In this document: piece by piece, positions 23,411 through 32,743 of the stretch
How positions within the stretch are numbered: the stretch's first letter is position 1
Layout of the letters: each line of letters starts with the position of its first letter
Assembly: GCF_020329505.1 (NCBI RefSeq)
Contig: NZ_JAGKJJ010000013.1
Coordinates: forward strand, 1 to 64,000
From: Bradyrhizobium semiaridum
GTDB taxonomy: Bacteria; Pseudomonadota; Alphaproteobacteria; Rhizobiales; Xanthobacteraceae
Direction: 5' to 3'
DNA: 64,000 nucleotides
Position numbers and translations under genes: made by a program
The notes under the pieces: generated by a model
Seen by the model: the letters and a program-made list of their open reading frames with translations, nothing else
What the model was told of the DNA's origin: nothing
The model's database searches: none

Positions 23411-25150
23411 CTAATGCCGCGCCAGAAGAACCACGATGATCAGCGCCAGGATGGCGCACAGCACCTTCCAGAACATCACGGGATCGCGGTCGTGCAGCGA
23501 TTTGCGCGCGATGACGGCGGGGCCGGCCCAGCTCGCGCCGTTCTCCAGTTCGTGCGCGAACTCGATGGCATCGCCGTAGCGCTGCTCCGGCTCGACGCTG
23601 AGCGCCTTGCCGATCACGGCATCGAGCCAGGCCGGCAGGTCCGGCCGGTAGCGCGACAGCGGCGCCGGCTTGCCGAAGCGCGGCCGCGAGAACGGCTCGA
23701 TCTCGCCGAACGGATAGTTCTTGGTGAACATGCGGTACACGGTGACGCCGAGCGCGAACAGGTCGGAGGCTTCATCGCCGGCCTTGCCGCCGAACAGTTC
23801 GGGCGCCATGTAGCTCGCCGTGCCCGGAATATCCTCGGCGGGAAAATCCTCCAGCAGCGGAACGCGCGCGACGCCGAGATCGACGAGCCGCAGGCCGCCG
23901 TCCTTGAGCAGGATCACGTTGTCGGGCTTGATGTCGCGATGGATGATGCCGGCGCGGTGCAGCGCCGTCACCGCGCGCACCAGCTTGGTCGCGATCGCGA
24001 TGCCTTCGCCGAGCGACAGCCGCGGCGCGCGGGTCAGCCGCTGCTCCAGCGTCTCGCCCTCATAGAGCGGCATCGCCGAATAGAGCCTGGTCTGCCGCTC
24101 CGCGGGCACCTCGATGATCTCGCCGATCCACAGGCTGCGCACCCGCGCGGCGACCCACGCCTCGCGGACGAAGGCGAGGCGATAGGAGCCTTCGCTGGCG
24201 ACCCGCGGATGCGGAAACTTCAACACCACCTCGCGGCCGACGCGCTTGTCGACCGCCCTGAACAGGCGGCTGTAGCGTCCGTCGGACAGCACATCGCCGA
24301 GGCCGAAATCATCGACTATCTCGCCAGTGTTGGGCAGATCGAGGATCGGCAGCGTCGCGATCGCATGGGTGAGCTCGTCGCGATCCGCCGGCGGCAGGTC
24401 GACGACATCGAGCACCAGCGCGGTGCTGTTGTCGTGGCTGCCCGCTGAGAGCGCGGCCTCGACGATGCTGCGCGCGGCATCGTCAGGCGGCGTGCGCTGC
24501 TCCAGCAATTGCTTGAGACTATGATCGCCGAGCGTGCCATGAACGCCGTCGCTGCAGATCAGCAGTCGGTCATGCTGCCGCAGCCCGACGCTGGCGTAGT
24601 CGAAGCGGGCGAACTCCTCGAAGCCGATCGCGCGATTGAGCAGATGGGCGAGGTCGCCGCGGCCGGCGATGTGGTCCTGCGTCAGCCGTTCCAGCCGTCC
24701 GTCACTGAGGCGGTAGGCGCGGGTGTCGCCGATATGGATCACATGGCATTGCCGCCGCGACAGGATGACCGAGGAGAAGGCGCACGCCATGCCGCTGCGC
24801 GCGGCGTCGACCCGGCCCTGGCTGTAGATCCAGCCGTTGACGGCCTCGAGCGCCCGCGCGGCGCGGCGGCGGACGCCGAGCGTCTCGGGCAGCGAGTAAT
24901 AGGCGTCGATGAAGCTGCGGACGGCGACCTCGGCGGCCTCGCGTCCGCCCTTGTGGCCGCCGACGCCGTCGGCAACTGCGGCCACGACGTCGCGATGCAC
25001 CAGGCCCGGCCGGCCGAGGCAGGCCGCGACATAGTCCTCATTGGCGGCGCGCTTGCCGGTCTCGCTGGCGAAACCGACGCGGACGCCGAGGTCGCGCTGC
25101 CAGTCCTTCTGCAAGCTTCGCTGCATGTCGCGTTGCGCACCGTTCGCCAC
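23411..25150 (-). CDS. Fused PP2C-type phosphatase and Ser/Thr protein kinase
   Basis: A 579-aa two-headed signalling enzyme. Residues about 22-250 form a PP2C phosphatase: DYVAAC, ADGVGGHKGG (60-69) and SHDNST (238-243) supply the metal acids. Residues about 285-540 are a Hanks kinase: the ATP lysine is K311, HRDIKPDN spans 404-411, DLG takes the place of DFG at 424-426, and an APE-type segment reads MAPELF. A single transmembrane helix (about 557-575) anchors the C-terminus. The GTG start at 25150 is the longest; ATG 25126 is an alternative. The gene follows the nitrate carrier in the same direction by 35 bases, so it probably tunes nitrate uptake or assimilation by phosphorylation. Confidence 0.9.
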   Translation of the reverse strand: MANGAQRDMQRSLQKDWQRDLGVRVGFASETGKRAANEDYVAACLGRPGLVHRDVVAAVADGVGGHKGGREAAEVAVRSFIDAYYSLPETLGVRRRAARALEAVNGWIYSQGRVDAARSGMACAFSSVILSRRQCHVIHIGDTRAYRLSDGRLERLTQDHIAGRGDLAHLLNRAIGFEEFARFDYASVGLRQHDRLLICSDGVHGTLGDHSLKQLLEQRTPPDDAARSIVEAALSAGSHDNSTALVLDVVDLPPADRDELTHAIATLPILDLPNTGEIVDDFGLGDVLSDGRYSRLFRAVDKRVGREVVLKFPHPRVASEGSYRLAFVREAWVAARVRSLWIGEIIEVPAERQTRLYSAMPLYEGETLEQRLTRAPRLSLGEGIAIATKLVRAVTALHRAGIIHRDIKPDNVILLKDGGLRLVDLGVARVPLLEDFPAEDIPGTASYMAPELFGGKAGDEASDLFALGVTVYRMFTKNYPFGEIEPFSRPRFGKPAPLSRYRPDLPAWLDAVIGKALSVEPEQRYGDAIEFAHELENGASWAGPAVIARKSLHDRDPVMFWKVLCAILALIIVVLLARH

Positions 25151-25185
25151 GTCCGGGCCCCGTCATCTCGCAGGGCGCGGGTCCG

Positions 25186-26445
25186 TTAGACGCGCGCTCC
25201 CGACACCGCGCCCCAGGTGGTGCGCCAGCGGATCTTGACCATGGCAAGTCCGATGAAGCCAAGCAACGCCAGCACGCCGAAGAACAGGAAGCCGGCGCCG
25301 AAGCCGCCGGTCATGCCCTTGGCGAAGCCCAGCGTCTGGGCGAGGAAGAAGCCGCCGATGCCGCCGGCGCAGCCGACGAGGCCGGTCATCAGCCCGATCT
25401 CGTGGCGGAAGCGTAGCGGGATCAGCTGGAACACCGCGCCGTTGCCCATGCCGAGCGCCAGCACGCCGATCGAGAACAAGAGCACCGAGATCCAGGCGAT
25501 GCGCGGCATCTCGGTCAGCGACCAGCCGGCCGGCGCCGGTGCGGCCGGACCCTCCGGCATGAAGGCGATGACGACATAGGCGGCGACCACGATGCCGAAC
25601 AGGATCGACAGCGAGCGGATGCCGCCGATGCGGTCGGCGATCAGGCCGCCGACCGGGCGGAAGCCGGAGCCGAACGCGACGATCAGCGCCACCAGGAGAC
25701 CTGCCGCCACGCCGGAGACGTGGTACTGCACCGTGAAATACAGCGGCAGCGCATTGGCGAGGCCGACGAAGCCGCCGAAGGTGATGAAGTAGAAGAACAT
25801 GAACCAGCGGCTGTCGGAATCCTTTAGCAACGTGCCATAGGCCTTCAGCGACACCGGCTTGCGCTTTCCCGGCGCGTCCTTGGCCGCGACGATGTAATAG
25901 GCAAGCACCATGAGCATCGGGATCAACAAACAGCCGAACACGGCCTGCCAGCCCCAATGCTCGGCGATCGAGGGCGCCAGCAGCGTGTCGAGCACGACGC
26001 CCATATTGCCGGCGCCGGCGATCCCCATCACGAGGCCCTGATATTGCGGCGGATACCAGCGGCTCGCCTGCGGCAGCGCCACCGCGAACGAGGCGCCGCC
26101 GACGCCGAGCGCTAGCCCGAACAGCTCGATCGAAAGCTTGCTGGGCAGTCCGAAATGCCAGACCGTGGCGGTCGCCGCGATCACGACGAGCTGAGCAATG
26201 ATGCCGGTGCGCTTGGCGCCGATGATGTCGGCAAGCAGGCCCATCGGCACGCGCAGCAGCGCGCCGGCCAGCACGGGTATCGCGACCAGCGTGAACTTCT
26301 CGTTCACGGCGAGATTCATGTCGCGTGCGATGTAGACGATCAGGGGCCCGAGTGCGACCCACGCCATGAAACTGATGTCGAAGTACAGGAACGCGGCGAG
26401 CAGGGTCGGCCAGTGACCTGCCTTCTTGAACTCGGCTAGCTTCAT
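25186..26445 (-). CDS. narK: NarK-type nitrate/nitrite MFS transporter
   Basis: A 419-aa MFS carrier with about twelve membrane segments. ADIIGAKRTGI is the loop 2-3 motif. SRWYPPQYQGLVMGIAGAGNMGVVLDTL matches the nitrate/nitrite porter (NNP) signature, with the Gly-rich membrane segment. GNGAVFQLIPLRF is the second NNP signature. It would import nitrate or exchange it for nitrite. ATG 26445 gives MKLAEFKKAGHWPTL, the family's usual cytoplasmic start; a 13-residue upstream extension is less likely. It diverges from nirB-nirD-nasC and is co-directional with the PP2C-kinase gene. Confidence 0.92.
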   Translation of the reverse strand: MKLAEFKKAGHWPTLLAAFLYFDISFMAWVALGPLIVYIARDMNLAVNEKFTLVAIPVLAGALLRVPMGLLADIIGAKRTGIIAQLVVIAATATVWHFGLPSKLSIELFGLALGVGGASFAVALPQASRWYPPQYQGLVMGIAGAGNMGVVLDTLLAPSIAEHWGWQAVFGCLLIPMLMVLAYYIVAAKDAPGKRKPVSLKAYGTLLKDSDSRWFMFFYFITFGGFVGLANALPLYFTVQYHVSGVAAGLLVALIVAFGSGFRPVGGLIADRIGGIRSLSILFGIVVAAYVVIAFMPEGPAAPAPAGWSLTEMPRIAWISVLLFSIGVLALGMGNGAVFQLIPLRFRHEIGLMTGLVGCAGGIGGFFLAQTLGFAKGMTGGFGAGFLFFGVLALLGFIGLAMVKIRWRTTWGAVSGARV

Positions 26446-26916
26446 CGCGGGCGTCTCGCGTTGATGCGGCGGAGGCAGCCGCACTCACGCGACCGTCTCA
26501 GACGCAGATAACAATGTGGGTGAAAGGGGAGTGCACTCGCCGTTGAGACGCACTCGATCAATCCGAGACTTCAGCAATTCCCGTGCCATCGAATCGATCG
26601 CGGCGCTTTGCCATGCAGTCGCAAGGCGTTGCCGCCGGATGCTGAACGACATGCGCGGCGCGCGATTGCCGTGGCTGCAGCAAGCTCCGCCGCGCAAACG
26701 CGCATGCTGGTGCTTTTTTGAGCGACGCACTTTGCGCGCGCGATGAGGCGTCAACCTTGAACTCACGATTGCCATCCGCGAGCTGATGCTGTGCTGCACA
26801 AGAGATCAGCGGCGTGGCTAAAAAATCGGCCAGCCGTTCGCGTGTTTCGCTATCCGACCGGTTCCGGGGCGGTCAGTAACGCATTGGTTTTTCGAGTAAA
26901 TTTCTTCGTCGTGGTT

Positions 26917-26932
26917 TGGCATGCGTTTTGAA
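26917..26932 (+). promoter_or_regulatory. Sigma-54-like promoter for nirB-nirD-nasC
   Basis: TTGGCATGCGTTTTGAA places GG and GA ten bases apart, close to the -24/-12 pattern TGGCAC-N5-TTGC, with GA in place of GC. Transcription would start near 26943. This fits NtrC control of nitrogen assimilation but is a consensus match only. The 26446-26916 gap shows no gene. Confidence 0.5.
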
Positions 26933-26951
26933 TAACAGGCAGCGGAACATC

Positions 26952-26995
26952 GACCGTCATTGAGGACGGTCTGCGCCCGCGGCTGGGCTTCCTAC
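26952..26995 (+). promoter_or_regulatory. Candidate NasT/ANTAR leader hairpins
   Basis: GACCGTC (26952-26958) pairs with GACGGTC (26965-26971) around hexaloop ATTGAG, with A at loop position 1 and G at 4, the ANTAR RNA-binding rule. A second short hairpin, GCCC-gcggct-GGGC followed by TTCCT, lies just after it; its loop has G4 but not A1 and could act as a weak terminator. NasT antitermination would fit the nitrate operon downstream. Factor binding is inferred. Confidence 0.5.
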
Positions 26996-27072
26996 AAATC
27001 CAACCTTTATCGGTGTCGATCAACGACGCATGCGCGTCGCTGGGCAGCGCCGTCGGAATTGAGAGGCAGACC

Positions 27073-29532
27073 ATGCTCGACAAGGTGATCAAGCAAAAGC
27101 TGGTGGTGATCGGCAACGGAATGGCCGGCATCCGCACGGTGGAGGCGCTGCTCGAACGCGCGCCCGATCTCTACGACATCACGGTGTTCGGTTCCGAACC
27201 CTACGGCAATTACAACCGCATCCTGCTGTCGCCGGTGCTCGCCGGCGAGAAGACCGTCGACGACATCATGCTCAACACCGTCGAGTGGTACGAGGACAAC
27301 AACATCACGCTGCGGAAGGGCGAGACGATCACGATGATCGATCGCCGCACCTGCGAGGTGGTGACGGAGGCCGGCGATCGCGTTCCCTACGACCGCCTGC
27401 TGATCGCGACCGGCTCCAACCCGATCATGCTGCCGCTGCCGGGCAAGGACTTGCCGGGCGTGATCGGCTTCCGCGACATCCATGATGTCGATCGCATGAT
27501 CAAGGCCTCGACCGACTATCGCAACGCCGTCGTGATCGGCGGTGGTCTGCTCGGCCTCGAAGCCGCCAACGGCCTGATGAAGCGCGGCATGAACGTCACC
27601 GTCGTGCATCTGCTCGACACGCTGATGGAGCGCCAGCTCGATCCGGTGGCCGGCGGCCTCTTGCGCAAGTCGCTGGAAGAGCGCGGCATGGTGTTCAAGA
27701 TGCCGGCGCAGACCCAGGCGATTCTCGGCGAGGACCGCGTCACCGGCGTCCGCTTCGGCGACGGCACCGAGCTCGCGGCCGATCTCGTCGTAATGGCGGT
27801 CGGCATCCGGCCGAATTTCGAGCTCGCCAAGAAGGCGGGACTGCATTGCGAGCGCGGCATCGTCGTCTCGGACACCATGCAGACCTATGATGGCCGCATC
27901 TATGCGGTCGGCGAATGCGTGCAGCACCGCCGCCAGGTCTACGGGCTGGTCGCGCCGCTGTTCGAGCAGGCCAAGGTCTGCGCCAACCACCTCGCGATGA
28001 AGGGCTTTGCCACCTATGACGGCTCGGTCACCTCGACCAAGCTGAAGGTCACCGGCATCGACCTGTTCTCAGCCGGCGACTTCGCGCCCGGGCCGGACAA
28101 GGAGGAGATCGTGCTGCAGGACGCCAATCGCGGCGTCTACAAGCGCATCATCCTGAAGGACAAGAAGATCGTCGGCGCCGTGCTCTACGGCGACACCATC
28201 GATGGCCCCTGGTACTTCCAGCATCTGCGCGACGGCACCGACGTGTCGCATATGCGCGAGCGGCTGGTGTTCGGCGCCGCCAATCTCGGCGACGGCGGCG
28301 TCAGCGGCCAGAACTCGGTCGCCGCGATGAGCGACGAGACCGAGATCTGCGGCTGCAACGGCGTCTGCAAGGGCGCGATCGTCAAGGCGATCAGCGAGAA
28401 GAAGCTGTTCACGCTCGACGACGTCCGCGCCCATACCAAGGCATCGTCGTCCTGCGGCTCCTGCACCGGCCTCGTCGAGCAGGTGCTGGCGTTCACGCTC
28501 GGCGGCGATTATTCGGCGGCGCCGAAGGTCAAGCCGCTGTGCAAATGCACCGACCACAGCCACGACGACGTCCGCCGCGTCATCGTCGAACAGCAGCTCA
28601 AGACCATTCCGGCCGTCATGCGCTTCATGGAATGGAAGACGTTGAACGGCTGCCATTCCTGCCGCCCGGCGCTGAACTATTACCTGCTCGCGACCTGGCC
28701 CGGCGAATATCGCGACGACCAGCAGTCCCGGTTCATCAACGAGCGCGTCCACGCCAACATCCAGAAGGACGGCACCTATTCGGTGGTGCCGCGGATGTGG
28801 GGCGGCGTCACCACGCCGCGCGAGCTGCGCGCCATCGCCGACGTCGCCGAGAAGTTCAACATTCCAACCGTGAAGGTCACCGGCGGCCAGCGCGTCGACC
28901 TGCTCGGGGTCAAGAAGGAGGATCTGCCGGCGGTGTGGGCCGACCTCAACGACGCCGGCATGGTGTCGGGGCACGCCTATGCCAAGGGCCTGCGCACGGT
29001 GAAGACCTGCGTCGGCTCGGAATGGTGCCGCTTCGGCACCCAGGATTCGACCGGCCTCGGCATCAAGCTCGAGAAGTTCATGTGGGGCTCGTGGACGCCG
29101 GCCAAGGTCAAGCTCGCGGTGTCGGGCTGTCCGCGCAACTGCGCGGAGGCGACCTGCAAGGACGTCGGTGTGGTCTGCGTCGATTCCGGCTACGAGATCC
29201 ATTTCGCCGGCGCCGCCGGCCTGCACATCAAGGGCACCGAGTTCCTGACCAAGGTCGAGAGCGAGGACGAGGCGCTCGAGGTGATCGTGGCGCTGACCCA
29301 GCTGTACCGCGAGGAGGGCTGGTACCTCGAGCGCATGTACAAATGGTGCGACCGCGTCGGCCTCGAGCAGATCAGGAAGCGCGTCGTCGACGACGTCAAG
29401 AACCGCAAGGCGCTGTTCGAGCGCTTCGCCTATTCGCAGCAATTCTCGCAGAGCGATCCGTGGGCCGAACGCGCCAGCCGCGGCGTCGACCGCAACGAAT
29501 TCGCCCCGCTTGCCGAATTGGAGCTCGCATGA
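27073..29532 (+). CDS. nirB: Assimilatory nitrite reductase large subunit
   Basis: An 819-aa multidomain enzyme. The FAD-binding Rossmann motif starts at residue 10 (VVIGNGMAG), and the NADH-binding GGGLLGLE lies near residue 155. A BFD-like [2Fe-2S] site has ICGCNGVC and SSCGSCTG. The C-terminal sirohaem/[4Fe-4S] domain has CVGSEWCRFG and SGCPRNCAEATC. It reduces nitrite to ammonium with NADH. ATG 27073 follows GAGAGG; a GTG at 27013 is in frame but would add 20 unlikely residues. It leads the nirB-nirD-nasC operon, preceded by a sigma-54-like promoter and leader hairpins. Confidence 0.95.
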   Translation: MLDKVIKQKLVVIGNGMAGIRTVEALLERAPDLYDITVFGSEPYGNYNRILLSPVLAGEKTVDDIMLNTVEWYEDNNITLRKGETITMIDRRTCEVVTEAGDRVPYDRLLIATGSNPIMLPLPGKDLPGVIGFRDIHDVDRMIKASTDYRNAVVIGGGLLGLEAANGLMKRGMNVTVVHLLDTLMERQLDPVAGGLLRKSLEERGMVFKMPAQTQAILGEDRVTGVRFGDGTELAADLVVMAVGIRPNFELAKKAGLHCERGIVVSDTMQTYDGRIYAVGECVQHRRQVYGLVAPLFEQAKVCANHLAMKGFATYDGSVTSTKLKVTGIDLFSAGDFAPGPDKEEIVLQDANRGVYKRIILKDKKIVGAVLYGDTIDGPWYFQHLRDGTDVSHMRERLVFGAANLGDGGVSGQNSVAAMSDETEICGCNGVCKGAIVKAISEKKLFTLDDVRAHTKASSSCGSCTGLVEQVLAFTLGGDYSAAPKVKPLCKCTDHSHDDVRRVIVEQQLKTIPAVMRFMEWKTLNGCHSCRPALNYYLLATWPGEYRDDQQSRFINERVHANIQKDGTYSVVPRMWGGVTTPRELRAIADVAEKFNIPTVKVTGGQRVDLLGVKKEDLPAVWADLNDAGMVSGHAYAKGLRTVKTCVGSEWCRFGTQDSTGLGIKLEKFMWGSWTPAKVKLAVSGCPRNCAEATCKDVGVVCVDSGYEIHFAGAAGLHIKGTEFLTKVESEDEALEVIVALTQLYREEGWYLERMYKWCDRVGLEQIRKRVVDDVKNRKALFERFAYSQQFSQSDPWAERASRGVDRNEFAPLAELELA

Positions 29533-29858
29533 CCCAGTGGATCGAAATCGGCGCGCTGGACGAGATTCCGCGGCTCGGCTCGCGCGTGGTGCGCACGCCC
29601 GGCGGCAACATCGCGGTGTTCCGCACCGAAAGCGATGAGGTGTTCGCGCTCGACGACCGCTGCCCGCACAAGGGCGGGCCGCTATCGCAGGGCATCGTGC
29701 ACAACAAGCGCGTGACCTGTCCGCTGCATAATTTCGTCATCGAGCTGGCGAGCGGGCAGGCGGTCGCGCCCGACGAGGGCTGCACGCACACCCATCCGGC
29801 CAAGGTCGAGAATGGCACCGTGTGGCTGGCGCTACGGCAGGCCGCGGCAGTGAGCTGA
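29529..29858 (+). CDS. nirD: Nitrite reductase small subunit (Rieske-type)
   Basis: A 109-aa Rieske-fold partner of NirB. CPHKGGPLSQG and CPLHNFVIELASG provide the C-x-H and C-x2-H ligands of a [2Fe-2S] cluster; many NirD proteins lack these ligands, so their presence is notable. It overlaps the nirB stop as ATGA, which implies coupled, balanced synthesis. The nitrate reductase gene follows after 10 bases. Confidence 0.93.
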   Translation: MTQWIEIGALDEIPRLGSRVVRTPGGNIAVFRTESDEVFALDDRCPHKGGPLSQGIVHNKRVTCPLHNFVIELASGQAVAPDEGCTHTHPAKVENGTVWLALRQAAAVS

Positions 29859-29868
29859 GTGGCGCGCA

Positions 29869-32535
29869 ATGGCGGCGGTCAAGACCACGTGTCCCTATTG
29901 CGGCGTCGGCTGTGGCGTGATCGCCAGGAGGGACGCCGCCGGCGCCGTCCGCGTCGAGGGTGACCGGCAGCATCCGGCCAATTTCGGCCGGCTCTGCAGC
30001 AAGGGCTCGGCGCTGGCGGAGACGATCGATCTCGACGGGCGGCTGCTCGAACCGGTCGTCGACGGCCGGGCGGCGACGTGGGACGACGCACTCGCCCATG
30101 TCGCTGATGGCTTCAGCCGGGTGATCCGTGAGCACGGACCCGACGCGGTGGCGTTCTATGTCTCCGGCCAGTTGCTGACCGAGGACTATTACGTCATCAA
30201 CAAGCTCGCCAAGGGTTTTGTCGGCACAGCCAATATCGATACCAATTCGCGGCTCTGCATGGCCTCCAGCGTCGCCGGCCACAAGCGCGCCTTCGGCAGC
30301 GACACCGTGCCGGGCTGCTATGAGGACCTCGAGCAGGCGGATCTCTTGGTGCTGGTCGGCTCCAACGCCGCCTGGTGCCATCCGATCCTGCACCAGCGCA
30401 TGCTCGCGGCAAAGGAGAAGAACCCGGCCTGCAAGATCGTGGTGATCGATCCGCGCCGCACGGCGACCTGCGAGGGCGCCGATCTGCATCTGCCGCTGCG
30501 CTCCGGCAGCGACGCGGTGCTGTTCAACGGGCTGTTCGCGTTCCTTGCCGGCAGCAACGCGGTCGATCGCAACTTTGTCGGCAATTGCACCACCGGGGTC
30601 GTGGAGGCGCTCAAGCAGGTCGCCGGCCAGAGCGTGGCGCAGACCGCGGCGACCTGCGGCGTCAGCGAAGGCGCGGTAGGCCTGTTCTTCGACTGGTTCG
30701 CGCGGACCGAGCGCGTCGTCACGCTGTATTCGCAAGGCATCAACCAGTCGAGCAGCGGCGTCGACAAGGTCAACGCGATCATCAATTGCCATCTCCTGAC
30801 GGGGCGGATCGGGCGTCCCGGCATGGGGCCGTTCTCGCTGACCGGCCAGCCCAATGCGATGGGCGGCCGCGAGGTTGGCGGGCTGGCCAATCAGCTCGCC
30901 GCTCATATGGAGCTCGAGAACCCCGCGCATCGCGAATTGGTGCAGCGGTTCTGGCGTGCGCCCGTGATCGCGGAGAAGGGCGGATTGAAGGCGGTCGACA
31001 TGTTCGACGCCATCGCCGACGGCCGCATTAAGGCGGTCTGGATCATGTCGACCAATCCGGTGGTGAGCCTGCCGGACGCCGACCGGGCCCGTGCCGCGCT
31101 CGACAAGTGCGAGCTCGTCGTCGTGTCCGACTGCGTGCGCGACACCGACACCACGCGCCATGCCGACGTGCTGTTGCCGGCGCTGGCGTGGGGCGAGAAG
31201 GACGGCACCGTCACCAATTCGGAGCGCCGGATTTCGCGGCAGCGCCGGTTCCTCGACGCGCCGGGCGAAGCGCGCGCCGACTGGCGCATCATCTGCGACG
31301 TCGCAAGCCGCATGGGCTATCCGGGTTTCGACTATCGCTCGGTCGCCGAGGTGTTCCGCGAGCACGCCGAGCTGTCGGGCTTCGAGAACAACGGCGCGCG
31401 CGATTTCGACATCTCGGGGCTGTCGAGGCTCGACGATGCCGCCTATGAGGCGCTGGCGCCGGTGCAATGGCCGGTGACGTCAGGCGATCCGGCGGGCACG
31501 GCGCGGATGTTCGGCAGTCAGAAATTCTTTACGCCCGATCGCAAGGCGCGCTTCATTCCGATCGCACCGCGTGCGCCGCGGAATGCGACCAGCCGCGAGC
31601 ATCCGCTGGTGCTCAACACCGGCCGTATCCGGGACCAGTGGCACACCATGACGCGGACCGGGAAGACCGGCCGGCTGCTGTCGCATGTGTTCGAGCCCTA
31701 TGCCGAATTCCATCCCGAGGATGCGCGGCTGGCCGGCTTGCAAAACGACGGACTGGCGCGGCTGACCAGCCCGTGGGGCGAGATGATCGCGCGCGTCGTG
31801 GTCTCGTCCGACCAGCGCCGCGGCTGCGTGTTCGTGCCGATGCACTGGAACGAGGAGTTCGCCGGCGAGGGGCGCGTCAACGCGCTGGTCAATCCGGCCA
31901 CCGACCCGCTGTCGGGCCAGCCGGAGTCGAAGCACACGCCGGTGAAGGCCGATCCCTATGCGCCGAAATGGCACGCCTTCATCCTGAGCCGCAAGCCGAT
32001 CCGGCGTCCCGACGCCGGCTACTGGGTGCACGGCAAGGCCGGTGACTGCTGGCGGCTGGAGCTTGCGCTCGACGCCCGCCCGGAGAGCTGGCGCGACTGG
32101 GCGCGCGCGCAGCTCGGCCTCGAAGCTGTCGAGATCGAGTGGATCGCCTATCGCGATCCCGGCGCGGGCCGCTTCCGTTATGCCGCGGTGCGCGACGGCC
32201 GGCTGGTCGGCTGCGTGTTCATCGCGCCCGATCACGCGCTGCCGTCGCGGGCGTGGCTGACCGGGCTGTTCGCGGAACAGCAGCTATCGGCGAATGCGCG
32301 GATGTCGCTGCTGGCGGGGCGGCCGTTCGGGGCAGGCGAGGACAGCGGCCCGATCGTCTGTTCCTGCTTCAATGTCGGACGGCACCAGATCACCGCCGAG
32401 ATCGCCAAGGGCGCGGACAGCGTCGAGGCGATCGGCCGCCGCCTGAAGGCCGGCACCAATTGCGGCGGCTGCCGGCCGGAGCTCAGCAAGCTGGTCGGCG
32501 CCCGCGTCCAGCCGCGGCACGCGGTCGCGTCCTAG
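29869..32535 (+). CDS. nasC: Assimilatory nitrate reductase catalytic subunit
   Basis: An 888-aa molybdenum enzyme. CPYCGVGCGV at residues 8-17 begins the N-terminal [4Fe-4S] site, completed by GRLCSKG. The bis-MGD core follows, with the Mo-proximal Cys in SRLCMAS, QGINQS, LTGQPNAMGGREVGG and PALAWGEKDGTVTNSERR. Residues about 830-880 add a BFD-like [2Fe-2S] domain (CSCFNVG...TNCGGCRPEL), usual in assimilatory NasC/NasA. It reduces nitrate to nitrite in the cytoplasm, handing nitrite to NirBD. It is the third gene of the operon, with nitrate supplied by the divergent NarK. Confidence 0.95.
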   Translation: MAAVKTTCPYCGVGCGVIARRDAAGAVRVEGDRQHPANFGRLCSKGSALAETIDLDGRLLEPVVDGRAATWDDALAHVADGFSRVIREHGPDAVAFYVSGQLLTEDYYVINKLAKGFVGTANIDTNSRLCMASSVAGHKRAFGSDTVPGCYEDLEQADLLVLVGSNAAWCHPILHQRMLAAKEKNPACKIVVIDPRRTATCEGADLHLPLRSGSDAVLFNGLFAFLAGSNAVDRNFVGNCTTGVVEALKQVAGQSVAQTAATCGVSEGAVGLFFDWFARTERVVTLYSQGINQSSSGVDKVNAIINCHLLTGRIGRPGMGPFSLTGQPNAMGGREVGGLANQLAAHMELENPAHRELVQRFWRAPVIAEKGGLKAVDMFDAIADGRIKAVWIMSTNPVVSLPDADRARAALDKCELVVVSDCVRDTDTTRHADVLLPALAWGEKDGTVTNSERRISRQRRFLDAPGEARADWRIICDVASRMGYPGFDYRSVAEVFREHAELSGFENNGARDFDISGLSRLDDAAYEALAPVQWPVTSGDPAGTARMFGSQKFFTPDRKARFIPIAPRAPRNATSREHPLVLNTGRIRDQWHTMTRTGKTGRLLSHVFEPYAEFHPEDARLAGLQNDGLARLTSPWGEMIARVVVSSDQRRGCVFVPMHWNEEFAGEGRVNALVNPATDPLSGQPESKHTPVKADPYAPKWHAFILSRKPIRRPDAGYWVHGKAGDCWRLELALDARPESWRDWARAQLGLEAVEIEWIAYRDPGAGRFRYAAVRDGRLVGCVFIAPDHALPSRAWLTGLFAEQQLSANARMSLLAGRPFGAGEDSGPIVCSCFNVGRHQITAEIAKGADSVEAIGRRLKAGTNCGGCRPELSKLVGARVQPRHAVAS

Positions 32536-32743
32536 CGGCCGCCGGCAATTTCGCGCGGCGGCAATCGTCCCAGCTCCGTAAGCCGGTTCCGGCGGATGCA
32601 CGACCGCGCCGCACATAGGCCGCAGGCGGATGGTGTCATGCCGTCAGTGCAGGGCTCGCGGCACCAAAATGGTGTATCCGCAAGCCGTGCAGCGGGCGGA
32701 GACGGTCCCGCGCCGGATAATCATCATATCGGAGGAAGCTTTC

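Noticed and set aside
29737..31467. 576-aa minus-strand frame opposite nasC
   Set aside because: nasC has cluster and Mo-cofactor motifs across the region, so this is a shadow.
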